This document shows, one piece after another, positions 5,737-7,643 of a DNA stretch of 7,643 nt; positions within the stretch are counted from its first letter, which is position 1; every line of letters begins with the position of its first letter. The stretch spans positions 1 to 7,643 of the forward strand of contig JAHEKO010000175.1 in the NCBI GenBank assembly GCA_024638355.1, in the 5' to 3' direction. This stretch comes from Acidobacteriota bacterium. GTDB lineage: Bacteria; Acidobacteriota; Thermoanaerobaculia; Multivoradales; JAHEKO01. The position numbers and the translations under genes were made by a program. The notes beneath the pieces are model-generated. The model saw nothing but the letters and a program-made list of their open reading frames with translations, ran no database searches and had not been told where the DNA came from.

Positions 5737-6243
5737 TCCTCTTCTCCGTCGAAGGGCACGAACGGAATCAGCCGTTCGTAGGCCTCCAGATCGGGAGCAC
5801 CCTCGACCGGTCGTCCGAACCGTAGGAAGAAGTAGTCCCTCACGATGTCGCCCTGCTGCTCGATTCCGTAGTCCTCGAACGCCCTTCCAGGCACCAGCGG
5901 CAGGTACTCATAACCGCCCCTCAGAATCCTGGCCAGCACCACGTTTATGCCCTTCTGGTGCTGCCAGACGTGTGTCATCTCGTCGATGAAGTGGCCTTGC
6001 GACCAGTAGGCCGTGCCCTTGGACGCTCCCGTGAAAAACCGAATCCGCGAGCTCTACCTCTCCTGACGTCAGCGATCTCGACTTGCCGCCTTGGATCACC
6101 TGCTCCGTGCCCACCGGCCGCACGCCTCGGTCCGGCCGTGAGGCGGGCCCCCGCGTCACGCTTCGCTGCTCCACACCAATGTCGTCTTGACCCCGGAACA
6201 GACGCAGGCTTCCGCCCGCCATGCCCTCGGGCCTGACGGCCAT
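5733..6243 (-). pseudogene. Vgr-related / zincin-like protein, frameshifted
   Basis: Two frames join into one protein. From the ATG at 6241-6243, eight bases after ndk, MAVRPEGMAGGSLRLF... runs to SRSLTSGEVELADSVF (residues 55-70). The downstream frame then gives TGASKGTAYWSQGHFIDEMT, HVWQHQKGINVV, RGGYEYLPLVPGRAFEDYG and IEQQGDIVRDYFFLRFG, and ends in DGEEE. Removing one T from TTTTT (AAAAA 6034-6038, plus strand) makes a continuous 169-residue product. The SLTxGEVxLAxSVF opening, the (H/D)EMTHVWQHQ motif and YGIEQQ...IVRD...LR match what I recall of proteins annotated as Vgr-related, whose HEMTH resembles a zincin site. Here the first His is Asp (FIDEMTH), and the usual 50-60 residues between SVF and this motif seem shortened. 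It may be non-catalytic, decayed, or affected by a sequence error. The end overlaps the Sel1 gene by ATGA. Confidence 0.6.
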
Positions 6244-6251
6244 CGGCTCGC

Positions 6252-6668
6252 CTACCCGAGCAGATCCGCCCGCGCAAAGAAGAACGCCACCTCGATCGCG
6301 GCGTTCTCGGGCGAGTCGCTGCCGTGGATGGCGTTGCGCCCGACGTCGGTCGCGTAGAGCTTGCGGATCGTGCCGTCGGCGGCCTCCTCCGGGTTGGTCG
6401 CGCCCATCACCTCGCGCAGATAGGCGACCGCGTTCTCGCGCTCGAGGGCGATCGGAATGCACGGTCCGCTGGTCATGAACTCGACCAGCTCGCCGTAGAA
6501 GGGCCGCTCCCTATGCACCTCGTAGAAGGCGCCCGCCTGGGCCTCGGTCATTTGCAGCCGCCGCATCGCCACCACGCGAAAGCCCTCGGCTTCGAGGTGG
6601 GCCAGGATCTTGCCGGCGTTGCCGGCCGCGACGCTGTCGGGCTTGAGGATCGTCAGGGTCCGTTCCAT
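6252..6668 (-). CDS. ndk: Nucleoside diphosphate kinase
   Basis: Cytoplasmic enzyme that moves the gamma-phosphate of ATP to nucleoside diphosphates through a phosphohistidine. The 138-residue product is full length for the family. It shows [20 protein letters not shown] (2-21, with Lys9), the [15 protein letters not shown] substrate region (57-71), [18 protein letters not shown] (89-106) and the signature NAIHGSDS with catalytic His115. GGAG lies about eight bases before the ATG. It follows the S51-like gene by 27 bases in the sucD operon. The sucD-ndk association recurs in bacteria and is metabolically sensible, since succinyl-CoA synthetase yields ATP or GTP and Ndk equilibrates the pools. 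Confidence 0.97.
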   Translation of the reverse strand: MERTLTILKPDSVAAGNAGKILAHLEAEGFRVVAMRRLQMTEAQAGAFYEVHRERPFYGELVEFMTSGPCIPIALERENAVAYLREVMGATNPEEAADGTIRKLYATDVGRNAIHGSDSPENAAIEVAFFFARADLLG

Positions 6669-6695
6669 GTCTGGTCTCCGTAGGTCGGCGCGGGA

Positions 6696-7382
6696 TCAGC
6701 CCGCGCCCAGGGGCACGATGTCGCCATCCGCGCCGTCGATCTTGAACACCGTGCCGACGAGCTCGACCTCGCCCGCCGGCCCGAGCAGCAGGCACGAGCC
6801 CGCCGGGATGCCCAGCCCGAGGTCGACGCCCGGAGCTTCGAGGAGCTCGCGCAGCCGTCGATCGTGGGCGGGGCTGAAGTTCGGTTCCACCGCGGTCCCG
6901 GGCAGCCAGCCAAGGCCGGACAGGACGCCGCCTCGCAGTCCGCGCGCCACCGCGCCCAGCGCCTGCGCGGCGGCCGCGATCGCGACCACCACTCCGCCCG
7001 CGCGCAGACGGCTCTCGAGCGCCGCCCGCGCGGGGGACTCCGCCAGGACGTCCAGCAGGTCTTCGGCGACGCCGCCGCCGAGGTAGACGGCGGGCGCGCT
7101 CTCGATCTTCTCGACGTTCTTGCCGCGCCGCGCGTCGCGGGCGCGATAGACGGGCACCAGCTCCACGGGGCGGTCGAGCTCGTCGGTCAGATAGGCCGCG
7201 AAGTAGCGCGCGTAGTCGGCGGAGCCGCTGGCGGTCGGCAGGAAGCGAACCGTCGCCGCGGGCTCCAGCTTGTCGAGCCAGGCGCGGTCGGCCTCGAGCG
7301 TCTCGCCGAAGCTGAACTCGCCGCCGCCGATCAGCGCGAGCCAGCCGGCCCCTTCGATCCGGCGCAGCGACAGAGGCTCCAT
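6696..7382 (-). CDS. Degenerate S51/cyanophycinase-like (class I amidotransferase-fold) protein, no nucleophile Ser
   Basis: 228 residues from the ATG at 7380-7382, seven bases after the sucD stop. An ATG at 7418 would sit inside sucD and is unlikely. The layout follows the peptidase S51 family: a first strand WLALIGGGEFSFGE (14-27), VRFLPTASGSADYARYF (45-61), a central AVYLGGGVAEDLLDVL (98-113), and the elbow region GGVVVAIAAAAQALG (129-143). Active S51 enzymes have GxSAGA at the elbow; here it reads AIAAAA, so the Ser is Ala136. Later, where the family has a GIDE-type motif, this one has GIPAGSCLLL (191-200). Both changes argue against serine peptidase activity, while the fold seems intact (PNFSPAHDRRLRELL, 167-181). 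It may bind rather than cut a ligand or peptide. No Shine-Dalgarno is visible; coupling to sucD is likely. Confidence 0.75.
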   Translation of the reverse strand: MEPLSLRRIEGAGWLALIGGGEFSFGETLEADRAWLDKLEPAATVRFLPTASGSADYARYFAAYLTDELDRPVELVPVYRARDARRGKNVEKIESAPAVYLGGGVAEDLLDVLAESPARAALESRLRAGGVVVAIAAAAQALGAVARGLRGGVLSGLGWLPGTAVEPNFSPAHDRRLRELLEAPGVDLGLGIPAGSCLLLGPAGEVELVGTVFKIDGADGDIVPLGAG

Positions 7383-7389
7383 GACCGGC

Positions 7390-7643
7390 TCAGCCCAGCG
7401 CTTCGGCCACTTTGGCACCGATGTCGGCCGGGGACTCGGCCACCGAGATGCCGGCCGCGGCCAGCGCCTCCATCTTCTCCTTGGCGGTCCCCTTGCCGCC
7501 GGCGACGATCGCCCCGGCGTGCCCCATCCGGCGGCCCGGCGGCGCCGTGCGGCCGGCGATGAAGCCGATCACCGGGCGATCGAAGTTGCGCTCGATCCAG
7601 GCCGCGGCCTCCTCTTCGGCGCTGCCGCCGATCTCGCCGATCA
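7390..7643 (-). CDS. sucD: Succinyl-CoA synthetase alpha subunit (ADP/GDP-forming), C-terminal fragment
   Basis: TCA-cycle enzyme that interconverts succinyl-CoA and succinate with nucleotide phosphorylation. Only the last 83 residues are here; the N-terminus lies beyond the right edge. They include [12 protein letters not shown] (fragment 2-13), the family core [16 protein letters not shown] (30-45), in which the His at fragment residue 41 is the phosphorylated histidine, [15 protein letters not shown] (46-60), and a normal C-terminal helix ending AEALG. No defect is seen. It heads the visible part of the minus-strand operon into the S51-like gene and ndk; sucC is expected just outside. Confidence 0.97.
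   Translation of the reverse strand, partial: IGEIGGSAEEEAAAWIERNFDRPVIGFIAGRTAPPGRRMGHAGAIVAGGKGTAKEKMEALAAAGISVAESPADIGAKVAEALG

Noticed and set aside
4995..5825. Plus-strand open frame of 276 codons
   Set aside because: Low-complexity Pro/Arg/Ser product antisense to two lipoprotein genes with good signals and ATGA coupling.
6034..6038. Programmed frameshifting at the T5 run
   Set aside because: The run is too short for typical transcriptional slippage, and there is no stimulatory site that I can see; mutation or error is simpler.

Overview
This is a high-GC bacterial chromosomal segment. Most of it is near 68-72% G+C by hand counts of single lines, falling to about 53-58% around 4200-4400. 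Housekeeping genes occur at both ends: pcnB is cut by the left edge, and sucD, cut by the right edge, leads into ndk. The mix suggests a Gram-negative with lipoproteins and exported proteins, in the direction of Acidobacteriota or Myxococcota-like lineages. That placement is inference; the sequence alone does not fix a phylum. I see no rRNA, intact tRNA, insertion sequence or CRISPR array.

Left part (1-2200, all minus strand): the N-terminus of a poly(A) polymerase/CCA-adding family enzyme, a small secreted Arg/Gly/Tyr/His-rich protein with exact 30-bp tandem repeats, and a two-domain alpha/beta-hydrolase/OsmC protein. The hydrolase/OsmC gene is divergent, across a short shared promoter region, from egtD on the plus strand (2287-3279), the histidine N-alpha-methyltransferase of ergothioneine synthesis. 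An OsmC peroxidase beside a thiol-antioxidant gene makes a plausible oxidative-stress pair, although no egtB is present here.

Middle (3301-4730, minus strand): a 90-residue protein with a CxxC pair faces egtD convergently across a hairpin. Upstream of it lie two damaged genes. One is an unidentified exported-type protein broken by about three frame changes. The other is an LprI/DUF1311-like exported protein broken by one missing base in a short homopolymer. This is also where G+C is lowest.

Right part (4727-7643, minus strand): one apparent operon reading sucD, a degenerate S51/cyanophycinase-like protein, ndk, a Vgr-related zincin-like protein (frameshifted), a Sel1-repeat lipoprotein and a second lipoprotein. 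Spacings are 7, 27 and 8 bases, then two ATGA overlaps. The last three genes look like an envelope or secretion-related cassette attached to a housekeeping operon.

The most notable points are the S51-like protein lacking its nucleophile serine, the coupled Vgr-like/Sel1/lipoprotein cassette, the clustering of frameshifts in accessory genes only, and several start codons placed right after a -10 box, as expected for leaderless transcripts.
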